Of a stretch of DNA of 22,427 nt, positions 6,058 to 12,467 are shown piece by piece. Position 1 is the first letter of the stretch. Each line of letters starts with the position of its first letter. A program made the position numbers and the translations under genes. The notes beneath the pieces are model-generated. The model searched no databases. It saw nothing but the letters and a program-made list of their open reading frames with translations, and had not been told where the DNA came from. Origin of the DNA: M10-OD1-4 sp038061695 (lineage in GTDB: Bacteria; Patescibacteriota; Minisyncoccia; GWC2-36-17; M10-OD1-4); assembly GCA_038061695.1 (NCBI GenBank), contig JBBTYT010000010.1, positions 1-22,427 of the forward strand, read 5' to 3'.

Positions 6058-7725
6058 ATGTCTTCTAAAGAGAAGTATTCTGTGTTTACACTTCTAGCCT
6101 TATCTTTATTTTTTGGAATTGCATCGTTGTGGAATATATATATAGCAAAAACAGATAAAATACCGTCTTACGGAAATACATACTCTGAAGCATTGATTGG
6201 CGGACCACAATTCATAAATCCAATCTTAATGATATCAAATGATGTTGATAGGGATATTTCTGAGTTAATATACTCTGGGATTATGGAATATGCTCCCAAT
6301 GGAGATATCGTTCCTGGACTTGCAAAATCTTACGCAATATCAGAAAATGGCAAGGAATATACATTTTACTTAAAGGATAACATCCTATGGCATGACGGCA
6401 AAAAATTCACTTCAGATGATGTGGTATTTACCATCTCTGCCATCATAAATCCAGCTTATTTAAGCCCGCTAAGACCATCATGGCAAGGTATAAAAGTGGA
6501 AAAAATTGATGATTACACTGTTAAATTTACATTAAATAACACTTACGCTCCATTTTTAGAAAAGACAACTTTAGGTATAATCCCAAAACACATTTGGGAT
6601 CCTGTGGATCCAAAAAATATAATATTAGCAAACGCAAATTTAAACCCTATAGGCACAGGTCCATATAAGACAAAGAAGATTGTGAAAAATAAGGAAGGAC
6701 AAATTAAATCTTTTTATCTTGAAGCAAATGGCAATTATTACAAAAAAAGACCATACATAGATAAAGTGATATTTTATTTTTATGATGATGAAGAGCAAGC
6801 AATTAACGCATACCAAAAAGGTGATGTTCTCGGTGTTGCTAGCGCATCACCAAAAAATAAATATTTAATATTTAATGATTCAACTAAAATACATAATTTT
6901 AAAATACCAAAATATTTTTCTATTTTCTTTAATCAAAATCAAAGTATTGTCCTATCAGATCAGAAAGTTAGACAGGCTCTAGCGCATGCAATTGATAAAG
7001 AAGCTTTAAATAAGGGTATATTTCTAGGGGAAACTACTATAATAGATTCACCGATACTTCCAAATCTACGTGAGTATAATGATGAACTTAAAAAGTATGA
7101 ATACAACATAGAAAAAGCAAAGGAGCTTCTCGCGTCATCTGGCTGGAAAGATACGGACAATAATGGTATTCTTGAAAAAATAGTTGAAAAAGGAAAAGAT
7201 CCTATTGATCTTGAAATTACTATAGCAACATCAGATTTTATAGATCTTGTAAAAACATCTGAAATGATAAAAGAGCAATGGACTAAAATTGGAGTAAAGG
7301 TAATTGTTGAGAATTATGGCATTGAAGATCTTAAGCAGAATGTAATAAAAACAAGAAAATACGACTCTTTAATATTCGGGGAAGTACTGTCTCACTACCC
7401 TGATCCATTTGCGTTTTGGCATTCATCGCAGAAAAAAGACCCAGGACTTAACTTAGCCCTATATTCTAATAAAGATGTTGATAAGCTCCTTGAAGAAGCT
7501 CGCCAAAGTCTAGACGAAAAAACAAGAATTGAAAAACTTAAAAAATTTCAAGAAATAATATCAGATGAGCTACCAGCAATATTTTTATATTCCCCACACT
7601 ACCTCTATCCTGTAAATAAAAAAGTAAATGGGATTACAGCAGAAAATATCATACTGCCATCTAAAAGATTCATTGGAATAGAAAATTGGTATATAAATAC
7701 TCAAAGGGTATCCAAAAGTAAATAA
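6058..7725 (+). CDS. Membrane-anchored family-5 (oligopeptide) ABC-transporter substrate-binding protein
   Basis: An extracytoplasmic solute-binding protein of the SBP_bac_5 (OppA/DppA-like) class. From ATG 6058 it has 555 aa: a short basic stretch, one membrane segment (about residues 9-29), no lipobox cysteine, then the binding fold with GGPQFINPIL, LAKSYAISENGKEYTFYLKDNILWHDGKKFTSDDVVF, IGTGPYK and the SDQKVRQALAHAIDKEAL motif. It is probably held on the membrane by the uncleaved N-terminal helix. No permease or ATPase is adjacent. The reading frame continues upstream without a stop to 5980 and encodes the plausible PKKIIWPSWPQWQKLSKI before ATG 6058, but contains no ATG, GTG or TTG. The true start may therefore be a rare codon upstream, and the coordinates here are conservative. 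The PMM/PGM gene follows after 19 bases. Confidence 0.9.
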   Translation: MSSKEKYSVFTLLALSLFFGIASLWNIYIAKTDKIPSYGNTYSEALIGGPQFINPILMISNDVDRDISELIYSGIMEYAPNGDIVPGLAKSYAISENGKEYTFYLKDNILWHDGKKFTSDDVVFTISAIINPAYLSPLRPSWQGIKVEKIDDYTVKFTLNNTYAPFLEKTTLGIIPKHIWDPVDPKNIILANANLNPIGTGPYKTKKIVKNKEGQIKSFYLEANGNYYKKRPYIDKVIFYFYDDEEQAINAYQKGDVLGVASASPKNKYLIFNDSTKIHNFKIPKYFSIFFNQNQSIVLSDQKVRQALAHAIDKEALNKGIFLGETTIIDSPILPNLREYNDELKKYEYNIEKAKELLASSGWKDTDNNGILEKIVEKGKDPIDLEITIATSDFIDLVKTSEMIKEQWTKIGVKVIVENYGIEDLKQNVIKTRKYDSLIFGEVLSHYPDPFAFWHSSQKKDPGLNLALYSNKDVDKLLEEARQSLDEKTRIEKLKKFQEIISDELPAIFLYSPHYLYPVNKKVNGITAENIILPSKRFIGIENWYINTQRVSKSK

Positions 7726-7744
7726 AAAATTAACATAGATTTTT

Positions 7745-9073
7745 ATGAATATAAAAAATATAAATCAAATATTTAAAGCATACGACATAAGAGGAATCTA
7801 TAAAGATGAATTTGATGAAGAAATCGCAGAAAAGACAGCAAAAGCAACTGCTAATTTTTTGGAAGCAAAGACAATTTTAGTTGCAATGGACGCAAGAGAA
7901 TCCTCTTTATCTTTAAAAAATTCTATTGTGAAAGGACTTATTGACTCAGGAGTTAATGTTGTTTATATTGGTATGACTACCACGCCGATGTTTTATTGGG
8001 CAGTAAATAAAGAAAATACTGACGGAGGAATAATGATAACCGCCTCTCATAACCCATCAAAATACAACGGTCTAAAAATAACAAAAAAATATGCTGCTCC
8101 AGTTGGAGAAAATTCAGGACTTCTTGATATTAAAAATTCAGTAATGCTGGATAATTTTAAGTCATCGGAAAAAAAAGGCGACTTAATAGAGAAAGATCTT
8201 ACATCTTTATATATTGAATTCCTATCACATGATATACCTGATTTAAATATTAAAATAGCTATGGATTTTTCATGCGGAGCTTCAAGTATCATCGTGGAAA
8301 AGTTAGCAAAAAAGCTAAATTTAAAAATCACACCATTATGCTCCGTTGGAGAAAAAGAGAGCCATGAAGGCAACCCATTAAAAGATGAGAATGTCTCTGA
8401 TTTAATTAAAAAACTAAAAGAAGAAAAGTATGATTTAGGAATTGCGTTTGATACAGATGCTGATAGAGTATTTTTCTTTACATCTGAAGGAGAAAAAATT
8501 GATTCTTCTGTTATAGCTTCCCTACTCTCCAATGAATACCTGCTAAACAACAAAAAAAGTAAATTTATTGGCTCTGTTAATATTAGTAAAGTATTTAAAG
8601 AAACTGTTTTGGAAAATAACGGTCAATATATAGAAAACAGGGTCGGACATGTATTTATGAAACAAGCAATGCGTGAAAATGATGCTATTTTTGGCGCTGA
8701 ACTTTCGGGACACTTTTACTTTAGGGAATTTTTTTACGCAGATTCTGGAATTTTCACAATGATAAAGATATTGAATATTATTAAAAAATCAGGTAAAAAT
8801 ATATCCGAACTTATAAAGCCATATAAAAAATATTTTAGATCAGGAGAGATAAATTTTAAAGTAACCGACAAAGAAAAATCTTTAAAAGATATAGAAAAAA
8901 TATTTTCAGATGGAAAAATATCTTATGAGGATGGTGTAACAATACGATTTTCAAATTTCTGGCTAAATATACGAGGATCAAATACAGAGCCACTATTGAG
9001 AGTTAATCTGGAAGCAGATTCAGAAGAACTTCTCAAAGAAAAACTCAACAAGATAAAAAGCATACTAAATTAA
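7745..9073 (+). CDS. Phosphomannomutase/phosphoglucomutase
   Basis: An alpha-D-phosphohexomutase that interconverts hexose-1- and 6-phosphates (mannose and/or glucose) for nucleotide-sugar synthesis. All four family signatures are present: KAYDIRG near the start; the catalytic-serine loop TASHNPSKYNG (99-109, Ser101); the Mg2+ loop FDTDADR (235-241); the sugar-recognition loop GAELSGH (317-323); and the phosphate-binding RGSNTEPLLR (410-419). The 442-aa length is typical of PMM/PGM (manB/pgm type). Substrate preference cannot be read by eye. It starts 19 bases after the solute-binding protein without a clear Shine-Dalgarno sequence and ends in a strong terminator. Its last 19 codons and terminator recur at 9422-9516. 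Confidence 0.93.
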   Translation: MNIKNINQIFKAYDIRGIYKDEFDEEIAEKTAKATANFLEAKTILVAMDARESSLSLKNSIVKGLIDSGVNVVYIGMTTTPMFYWAVNKENTDGGIMITASHNPSKYNGLKITKKYAAPVGENSGLLDIKNSVMLDNFKSSEKKGDLIEKDLTSLYIEFLSHDIPDLNIKIAMDFSCGASSIIVEKLAKKLNLKITPLCSVGEKESHEGNPLKDENVSDLIKKLKEEKYDLGIAFDTDADRVFFFTSEGEKIDSSVIASLLSNEYLLNNKKSKFIGSVNISKVFKETVLENNGQYIENRVGHVFMKQAMRENDAIFGAELSGHFYFREFFYADSGIFTMIKILNIIKKSGKNISELIKPYKKYFRSGEINFKVTDKEKSLKDIEKIFSDGKISYEDGVTIRFSNFWLNIRGSNTEPLLRVNLEADSEELLKEKLNKIKSILN

Positions 9074-9075
9074 AA

Positions 9076-9107
9076 GAGTCTGGGCATATACTATACTGCC
9101 CAGACTC
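9076..9107. terminator. Terminator after the PMM/PGM gene (copy 1)
   Basis: A perfect 11-bp stem GAGTCTGGGCA / TGCCCAGACTC (9076-9086 with 9097-9107) and a 10-base loop, followed by AAAAATAAAA on the plus strand and TTTTAATT on the minus strand. It may also end the convergent 56-aa gene. An identical hairpin occurs at 9484-9515. Confidence 0.8.
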
Positions 9108-9122
9108 AAAAATAAAAGAGTA

Positions 9123-9293
9123 TTACGAGTTTATTATTATTATTTTCACCAACTCGACGACACTAACCACCCAAAGTGTCGTCAGGATAACCCTGACGAC
9201 ACCCGCAATCTCGTCACGCCTTTCGGGCACCACAACACCCCCTCTCTTTGTGTTGACACCATACCATTTCTGTACCAAATCAAAATTACTCAT
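9123..9293 (-). CDS. Hypothetical small membrane protein, 56 aa (or a structured RNA)
   Basis: Not recognised. The translated product begins MSNFDLVQKWYGVNTKRGGV, has a charged stretch (PERRDE), then a hydrophobic segment of about 24 residues (VILTTLWVVSVVELVKIIII) and ends at TAA 9123-9125. This would be a single-span small protein. ATG 9291-9293 has AGGAG at 9299-9303, 5 bases upstream, and a TTGACA promoter. The body is visibly richer in G+C than its AT-rich surroundings. It contains two overlapping, mutually exclusive hairpins (9156-9202), so a regulatory or structured RNA is an alternative. Its promoter, leader and terminator closely match those of the unrelated 93-aa gene next to it. 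Confidence 0.6.
   Translation of the reverse strand: MSNFDLVQKWYGVNTKRGGVVVPERRDEIAGVVRVILTTLWVVSVVELVKIIIINS
9156..9202. repeat. Two mutually exclusive hairpins inside the 56-aa ORF
   Basis: Three related arms: GACGACACT (9156-9164), AGTGTCGTC (9175-9183) and GACGACAC (9195-9202). The middle arm can pair with the first (9 bp, 10-base loop) or, as GTGTCGTCAGG (9176-9186), with CCTGACGACAC (9192-9202; 11 bp, perfect, 5-base loop ATAAC), but not with both. Confidence 0.75.
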
Positions 9294-9298
9294 ATAAT

Positions 9299-9303
9299 CT
9301 CCT
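9299..9303 (-). promoter_or_regulatory. Ribosome binding site of the 56-aa gene
   Basis: AGGAG on the minus strand, 5 bases before ATG 9293, within AAAAAGGAGATTAT. A clear Shine-Dalgarno sequence is unusual in this window; it supports translation of the small ORF and fixes its start. Confidence 0.7.
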
Positions 9304-9327
9304 TTTTAATGAACTATTCTTAAATAT

Positions 9328-9356
9328 AGAATACACTATAATCTAAATAATGTCAA
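9328..9356 (-). promoter_or_regulatory. Promoter of the 56-aa gene
   Basis: On the minus strand, TTGACA (complement of 9351-9356), a 17-base spacer and TATTCT (complement of 9328-9333). An AT-rich tract upstream (9357-9400) could serve as an UP element. The whole block is repeated before the 93-aa gene. Confidence 0.7.
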
Positions 9357-9420
9357 TACTTTCAAAAATTCTTTTAAAATGCTACTATTTTCATGTGTAT
9401 TTTAAGATTATTAACTCTTA
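9346..9420. repeat. Promoter-upstream direct repeat, copy 1
   Basis: About 75 bases from AATAATGTCAATACTTTC to TTAACTCTTA, matching 9867-9942 with only a few mismatches and a small indel. Similarity continues more loosely through the leader to the Shine-Dalgarno sequence (9294-9345 against 9810-9866). The right end joins directly to the duplicated PMM/PGM tail at 9421. Confidence 0.85.
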
Positions 9421-9421
9421 G

Positions 9422-9481
9422 GCAGATTCAGAAGAACTTCTCAAAGAAAAACTAGATGAAATAAAAAGCATATTAAATTAA
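9422..9481 (+). pseudogene. Remnant of a PMM/PGM 3' end (19 codons and stop)
   Basis: The sequence encodes ADSEELLKEKLDEIKSILN followed by TAA. It matches residues 424-442 of the upstream PMM/PGM except for two residues (N to D and K to E). With the following terminator the match is 89 of 95 bases (9014-9108 against 9422-9516). The two amino-acid changes are plausible substitutions in a surface helix, so the fragment may come from a different allele and not from simple decay. It has no start and no promoter and cannot be functional alone. Confidence 0.85.
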
Positions 9482-9483
9482 AA

Positions 9484-9515
9484 GAGTCTGGGCATATACT
9501 ATACTGCCCAGACTC
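9484..9515. terminator. Duplicated terminator (copy 2)
   Basis: The same 11-bp hairpin as at 9076-9107 (arms 9484-9494 and 9505-9515), with an identical loop. It lies just downstream of the 93-aa gene on the minus strand, where it probably ends that transcript; AATTTAAT follows on that strand. Confidence 0.75.
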
Positions 9516-9527
9516 AGAAATTCTCGC

Positions 9528-9809
9528 TCATAAAACCATAATAACCAACATAGCTGCTACTATGGATCCAAGTGTCAAGAGCCATCTAGCTCTTGCATAG
9601 ATAACAACCATTCTATGCCTTTCTTCCTCTATTTTCCACCTTCCTAGATATAGATAGGAATACGTAAAAATTCCACCTATTGATAATATCATTATTATTA
9701 TAACAAACATAAGACCGAACAGTGTATGCCCGGTTTGATGTATTAACGCTATAAATAGCGTTTCTAACAACAAAACCATCGTCATCAAAATAACAAAGAT
9801 TTGCATCAT
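9528..9809 (-). CDS. Hypothetical small membrane protein, 93 aa, three membrane spans
   Basis: Not recognised. It has three hydrophobic segments (about residues 4-24, 29-55 and 73-93), with a short charged loop GRWKIEEERHRM between spans 2 and 3. It ends in the third span with almost no tail. The start is ATG 9807-9809, with a second ATG directly after it. AGGAG lies at 9818-9822, 8 bases upstream, and a TTGACA promoter precedes. It occupies the same kind of slot as the 56-aa gene: the same promoter/leader block on one side and the same terminator on the other, yet the two coding regions show no visible similarity. A 67-aa frame on the same strand (9613-9816) is an overlapping shadow. Confidence 0.75.
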   Translation of the reverse strand: MMQIFVILMTMVLLLETLFIALIHQTGHTLFGLMFVIIIMILSIGGIFTYSYLYLGRWKIEEERHRMVVIYARARWLLTLGSIVAAMLVIMVL

Positions 9810-9848
9810 AACACAATCTCCTTTTAAATTAACTATCCTAGAATATTA

Positions 9849-9877
9849 AGAATAAACTATATACACAATAATGTCAA
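9849..9877 (-). promoter_or_regulatory. Promoter of the 93-aa gene
   Basis: On the minus strand, TTGACA (complement of 9872-9877), a 17-base spacer and TATTCT (complement of 9849-9854): the same boxes and spacing as the promoter at 9328-9356. Confidence 0.7.
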
Positions 9878-9942
9878 TACTTTCAAAAATTCTTTTAAAA
9901 TGCTACTATTTTTATGTATATTTTATAGATTATTAACTCTTA
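9867..9942. repeat. Promoter-upstream direct repeat, copy 2
   Basis: Counterpart of 9346-9420. The repeat ends exactly at the centre of the palindrome at 9934-9951, so copy 1 keeps only the left half of it. Confidence 0.85.
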
Positions 9943-9951
9943 TAAGAGTTA
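9934..9951. promoter_or_regulatory. 18-bp perfect palindrome upstream of ychF
   Basis: TAACTCTTA followed by TAAGAGTTA, 30 bases before the ychF ATG. It could be an operator for a dimeric regulator or a recombination junction. It is not followed by a T-run, so a terminator is unlikely. Confidence 0.5.
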
Positions 9952-9980
9952 CGCGCTTAAGCATCATTTAAATCTTCCAT

Positions 9981-11087
9981 ATGTCTTTTTCAATCGGTAT
10001 CGTTGGACTACCAAATGTCGGGAAATCTACCTTGTTTAAAGCTTTAACTAAAAAACCGGTAGATATTCAAAATTATCCATTCTGCACTATAGACCCTAAT
10101 GTCGGCGTTGTTACTGTGCCTGATAAAAGACTTGCGGTTTTATCTAAGATATCTGGATCTAAAAAAGAAATCCCGACTATAATTGAATTTGTAGATATCG
10201 CAGGACTTGTCCGAGGCGCCAGCAAAGGCGAAGGACTAGGCAATAAATTTCTATCACACATCCGAGAAGTAAAAGCAATTACTGAAGTTGTCAGAATATT
10301 TGATGATGAGAATATTGTCCATGTAGATAAAAAGATTGACCCTCTCTCTGATATCCAAACTATAAATATGGAGTTAATCTTTGCAGATATGGCAACAATA
10401 ACAGCGCGAATGGAAAAAGTTTCAAGAGATTCAAGAAGCGGAAATAAAGAAGCTCTGCTTCAAATGGAAGGACTTAATAAATTCAAAAATCATATAGAAC
10501 AAGAGAAAATGTTAAACTCTTTGCCTCTTGAAGAGAATGAAGCAAAAATAATAAAAGAGCTTAATCTTTTAACATCCAAACCTATTTTATATGTTTTAAA
10601 CAAGAAATTTGGCGGTAATAATCTTGATGAGATGAATGATGAGCGATATCAAAAGCTTATGAGATACTTTGAAGATAATAATTTAAAATACGTTGTGTTA
10701 GATGCGGCGATTGAATCTGAAATGAATTCGTTTTCTGAAGAAGAAAAAATAGAATATAAAAAAGAATTCGGCATCAGTGAAGAATCAGGATTAGATAATT
10801 TAATAAAAGAAAGTTATGAGATTTTAGGACTAATGACGTATCTTACAACCGGTGAAAAAGAAACCAGAGCGTGGACTGTCAAAAAAGGTTCAACAGCTCC
10901 AGTTGCCGCGGCGGAAATTCATACTGATTTTGAAAAGAAATTCATAAAAGCAGAGGTTATAAAATATACCGACCTTGTTAATTCAGGATCTGAGAGTCAA
11001 GCTAAGGAAAAGGGGCTAGTTCAGACAAAAGGCAAAGATTATATAGTACAAGATGGCGATGTTATAGAATTTAAGATTGGGGCTTGA
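9981..11087 (+). CDS. ychF: Ribosome-binding ATPase YchF (Obg family, OLA1-type)
   Basis: A conserved P-loop NTPase that associates with ribosomes and hydrolyses ATP. Of 368 aa, it has G1 GLPNVGKST (9-17), the YchF-typical NYPFCTIDPNVGVV, G3 DIAGLVRGASKGEGLGNKFL, a coiled-coil insertion in the middle, and a C-terminal TGS domain with TTGEKETRAWTVKKGSTAPVAAAEIHTDF and the standard ending YIVQDGDVIEF. The nucleotide-specificity motif, usually NxxE in YchF, reads N207-K-K-F here. There is no Shine-Dalgarno sequence; TTAAAT at 9968-9973 is a possible -10 box that would make the mRNA leaderless, but the -35 region is poor. The stop is TGA, which supports the standard code. Confidence 0.95.
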   Translation: MSFSIGIVGLPNVGKSTLFKALTKKPVDIQNYPFCTIDPNVGVVTVPDKRLAVLSKISGSKKEIPTIIEFVDIAGLVRGASKGEGLGNKFLSHIREVKAITEVVRIFDDENIVHVDKKIDPLSDIQTINMELIFADMATITARMEKVSRDSRSGNKEALLQMEGLNKFKNHIEQEKMLNSLPLEENEAKIIKELNLLTSKPILYVLNKKFGGNNLDEMNDERYQKLMRYFEDNNLKYVVLDAAIESEMNSFSEEEKIEYKKEFGISEESGLDNLIKESYEILGLMTYLTTGEKETRAWTVKKGSTAPVAAAEIHTDFEKKFIKAEVIKYTDLVNSGSESQAKEKGLVQTKGKDYIVQDGDVIEFKIGA

Positions 11088-11112
11088 TATTTTTTAGGTT
11101 TTGTAGTAGTAT
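11084..11112 (+). promoter_or_regulatory. Possible promoter of the rpsF-ssb-rpsR operon
   Basis: TTGATA (11084-11089, overlapping the ychF stop), a 17-base spacer and TAGTAT (11107-11112). It would give a leader of about 28 bases before the rpsF ATG at 11147. The -10 match is only moderate. Confidence 0.4.
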
Positions 11113-11146
11113 GGTTCACATATAAGCAAAGATTAAATAAATTTAA

Positions 11147-11623
11147 ATGTCAGATAAAAATACAAAATTATACGAGTTAGCATACTTTTTATCATCATCC
11201 ATATCAGAGGATGAGGTCTCTTCGTATCTTAAGAAACTACAAGAGCTCATGAAAAAACATAGCGGTGAGATAGTAAAAGATGAGCTTCCACAAATTAAAA
11301 ATTTAGCATACGAAATAAAGCATGAAAATCAAGGATATTTTGGCTATATGCATTTTAAAATATCTCCGAAAGATATAAGTGAATTAACGACCTCAATAAA
11401 TCTAACCGCTGGCTATGTATTAAGATTTTTAATTACAGAGGTTTCAAAAAAACAACTAGAGCAGATGTCCGGTAGAAGTATTTATATTCCTGCAAGACAA
11501 CAGAGAGAAGCGGAAGAGGCTGTGGAATCCGTGATGAAAGAAGGAGTAAAAAGCAATGTGGAAGAGCAAAAAGCTTCTCTCGGAGAGCTTGATAAAAAAT
11601 TGAATGAAATTTTAAACAAGTAA
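11147..11623 (+). CDS. rpsF: 30S ribosomal protein S6
   Basis: S6 binds S18 and 16S rRNA on the small-subunit platform. The protein has the YELAYFLSSSISEDEVSSYLKKLQELMKKHSGEIVKDE opening, a central LAYEIKHENQGYFGYMHF and LTAGYVLRFLIT, which together give the S6 beta-alpha-beta fold. At 158 aa it is longer than the roughly 100-residue core; the extra C-terminal tail (from about residue 105) is charged and helix-prone (REAEEAVESVMKEG...). It leads the standard rpsF-ssb-rpsR operon. There is no Shine-Dalgarno sequence before ATG 11147. Confidence 0.92.
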   Translation: MSDKNTKLYELAYFLSSSISEDEVSSYLKKLQELMKKHSGEIVKDELPQIKNLAYEIKHENQGYFGYMHFKISPKDISELTTSINLTAGYVLRFLITEVSKKQLEQMSGRSIYIPARQQREAEEAVESVMKEGVKSNVEEQKASLGELDKKLNEILNK

Positions 11624-11703
11624 ATGAATTTTGAATAAAGAGTTATGGATTAAGTATAAATTTATATACTTCATTTATAATTAATAATTCCTAATTCCTG
11701 TTT

Positions 11704-12138
11704 ATGAATCTAAATAAAGTAATGCTTATAGGCAATTTAACCCGCGATCCTGAATCAAAATCCACAACAACTGGAAAAACCGTAACAACATTTTCAATAG
11801 CGACAAACAGAGTGTGGAATGATCAAGCGGGGCAAAAACAGCAAAAAGCCGAATTTCATAATATAGTAGCTTGGGGTAAACTTGGAGATATCTGTGCTCA
11901 ATATCTTAAAAAAGGAGGAATTGTCTATGCGGAAGGAAGATTAGAGACAAGATCATGGGATGGTCAAGACGGTGTAAAAAGATATAAAACTGAGATTGTT
12001 TTAGAAAATATGCAAATGGGACCAAGGGCTGGCAGTGCACAAACATTCCAAAAAAACAATACTAACCAAAACGAAAATATATCGGCAGAGCAAAACGCAG
12101 ACGATGATGATATAAAAATAGAGGATATACCATTTTAA
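11704..12138 (+). CDS. ssb: Single-stranded DNA-binding protein
   Basis: Binds single-stranded DNA as a tetramer during replication, repair and recombination. The OB-fold opens with MNLNKVMLIGNLTRDPESKSTTTGKTVTTFSIATN and contains the expected EFHNIVAWGKLGDICAQYLKKGGIVYAEGRLETRSWDGQDG. A low-complexity linker follows, and the acidic C-terminal tip DDDDIKIEDIPF is the partner-binding tail. The length of 144 aa is normal. It sits between rpsF and rpsR in the usual order. An AT-only region of 80 bases separates it from rpsF, with a weak stem (AAGTATA/TATACTT, 11652-11671) and a possible TATAAT at 11676-11681. Confidence 0.95.
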   Translation: MNLNKVMLIGNLTRDPESKSTTTGKTVTTFSIATNRVWNDQAGQKQQKAEFHNIVAWGKLGDICAQYLKKGGIVYAEGRLETRSWDGQDGVKRYKTEIVLENMQMGPRAGSAQTFQKNNTNQNENISAEQNADDDDIKIEDIPF

Positions 12139-12159
12139 AAAAATATAAATTAAATAAAT

Positions 12160-12378
12160 ATGAATAAAAGTAATAGACCTTGTCATTTTTGTGTATCAAA
12201 TACAAAATGGATAGATTATAAAAATCCTGAAACTTTAAAAAAGTTCACATCATTACAAGCAAAATTCATACCGCCAAAGAGAACAGGTATATGTGCAAAG
12301 CATCAGAGAGAGCTTGCTAAAGCGATAAAAAGAGCTAGATTTATGTCATTGTTGCAATATACAGTTATACACAGATAA
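12160..12378 (+). CDS. rpsR: 30S ribosomal protein S18 (zinc-binding form)
   Basis: S18 partners S6 on the small-subunit platform. The 72-aa protein carries DYKNPETLKKFTSLQAKFIPPKRTGICAKHQRELAKAIKRARFMSLLQYT, the diagnostic S18 core. It retains a likely zinc site (C8, C11, C45 and H48), which many bacterial S18 proteins have lost. It starts 21 bases after ssb in the conserved operon and ends before a 17-bp terminator. Confidence 0.96.
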   Translation: MNKSNRPCHFCVSNTKWIDYKNPETLKKFTSLQAKFIPPKRTGICAKHQRELAKAIKRARFMSLLQYTVIHR

Positions 12379-12393
12379 AATATCTCTAATAAA

Positions 12394-12431
12394 AACAATA
12401 AAATCATCATATTAATGATGATTTTATTGTT
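12394..12431. terminator. Bidirectional terminator between rpsR and recA
   Basis: A perfect 17-bp stem (12394-12410 with 12415-12431), loop ATTA, tip ATCATCAT/ATGATGAT. The flanking A-rich and T-rich sequence suits termination of both rpsR (+) and recA (-). Confidence 0.8.
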
Positions 12432-12467
12432 CTTATTTATAAATCTTGAATTAAAAAATCAGATTTA

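Noticed and set aside
6018..6068. Small upstream ORF (MAIMASMAKTLKDNVF) before the solute-binding protein
   Set aside because: It has no ribosome binding site, and the competing frame over the same bases gives a more family-like sequence continuous with the main gene.
9013..9950. Transposon or integron explaining the duplicated cassettes
   Set aside because: No transposase or integrase, no terminal inverted repeats bracketing the unit, and no recognisable attC-type sites were seen; homologous recombination is simpler.
11085..11087. Possible recoded UGA codon at the end of ychF
   Set aside because: YchF ends at its normal C-terminus there; read-through gives no family sequence, so TGA is a stop.
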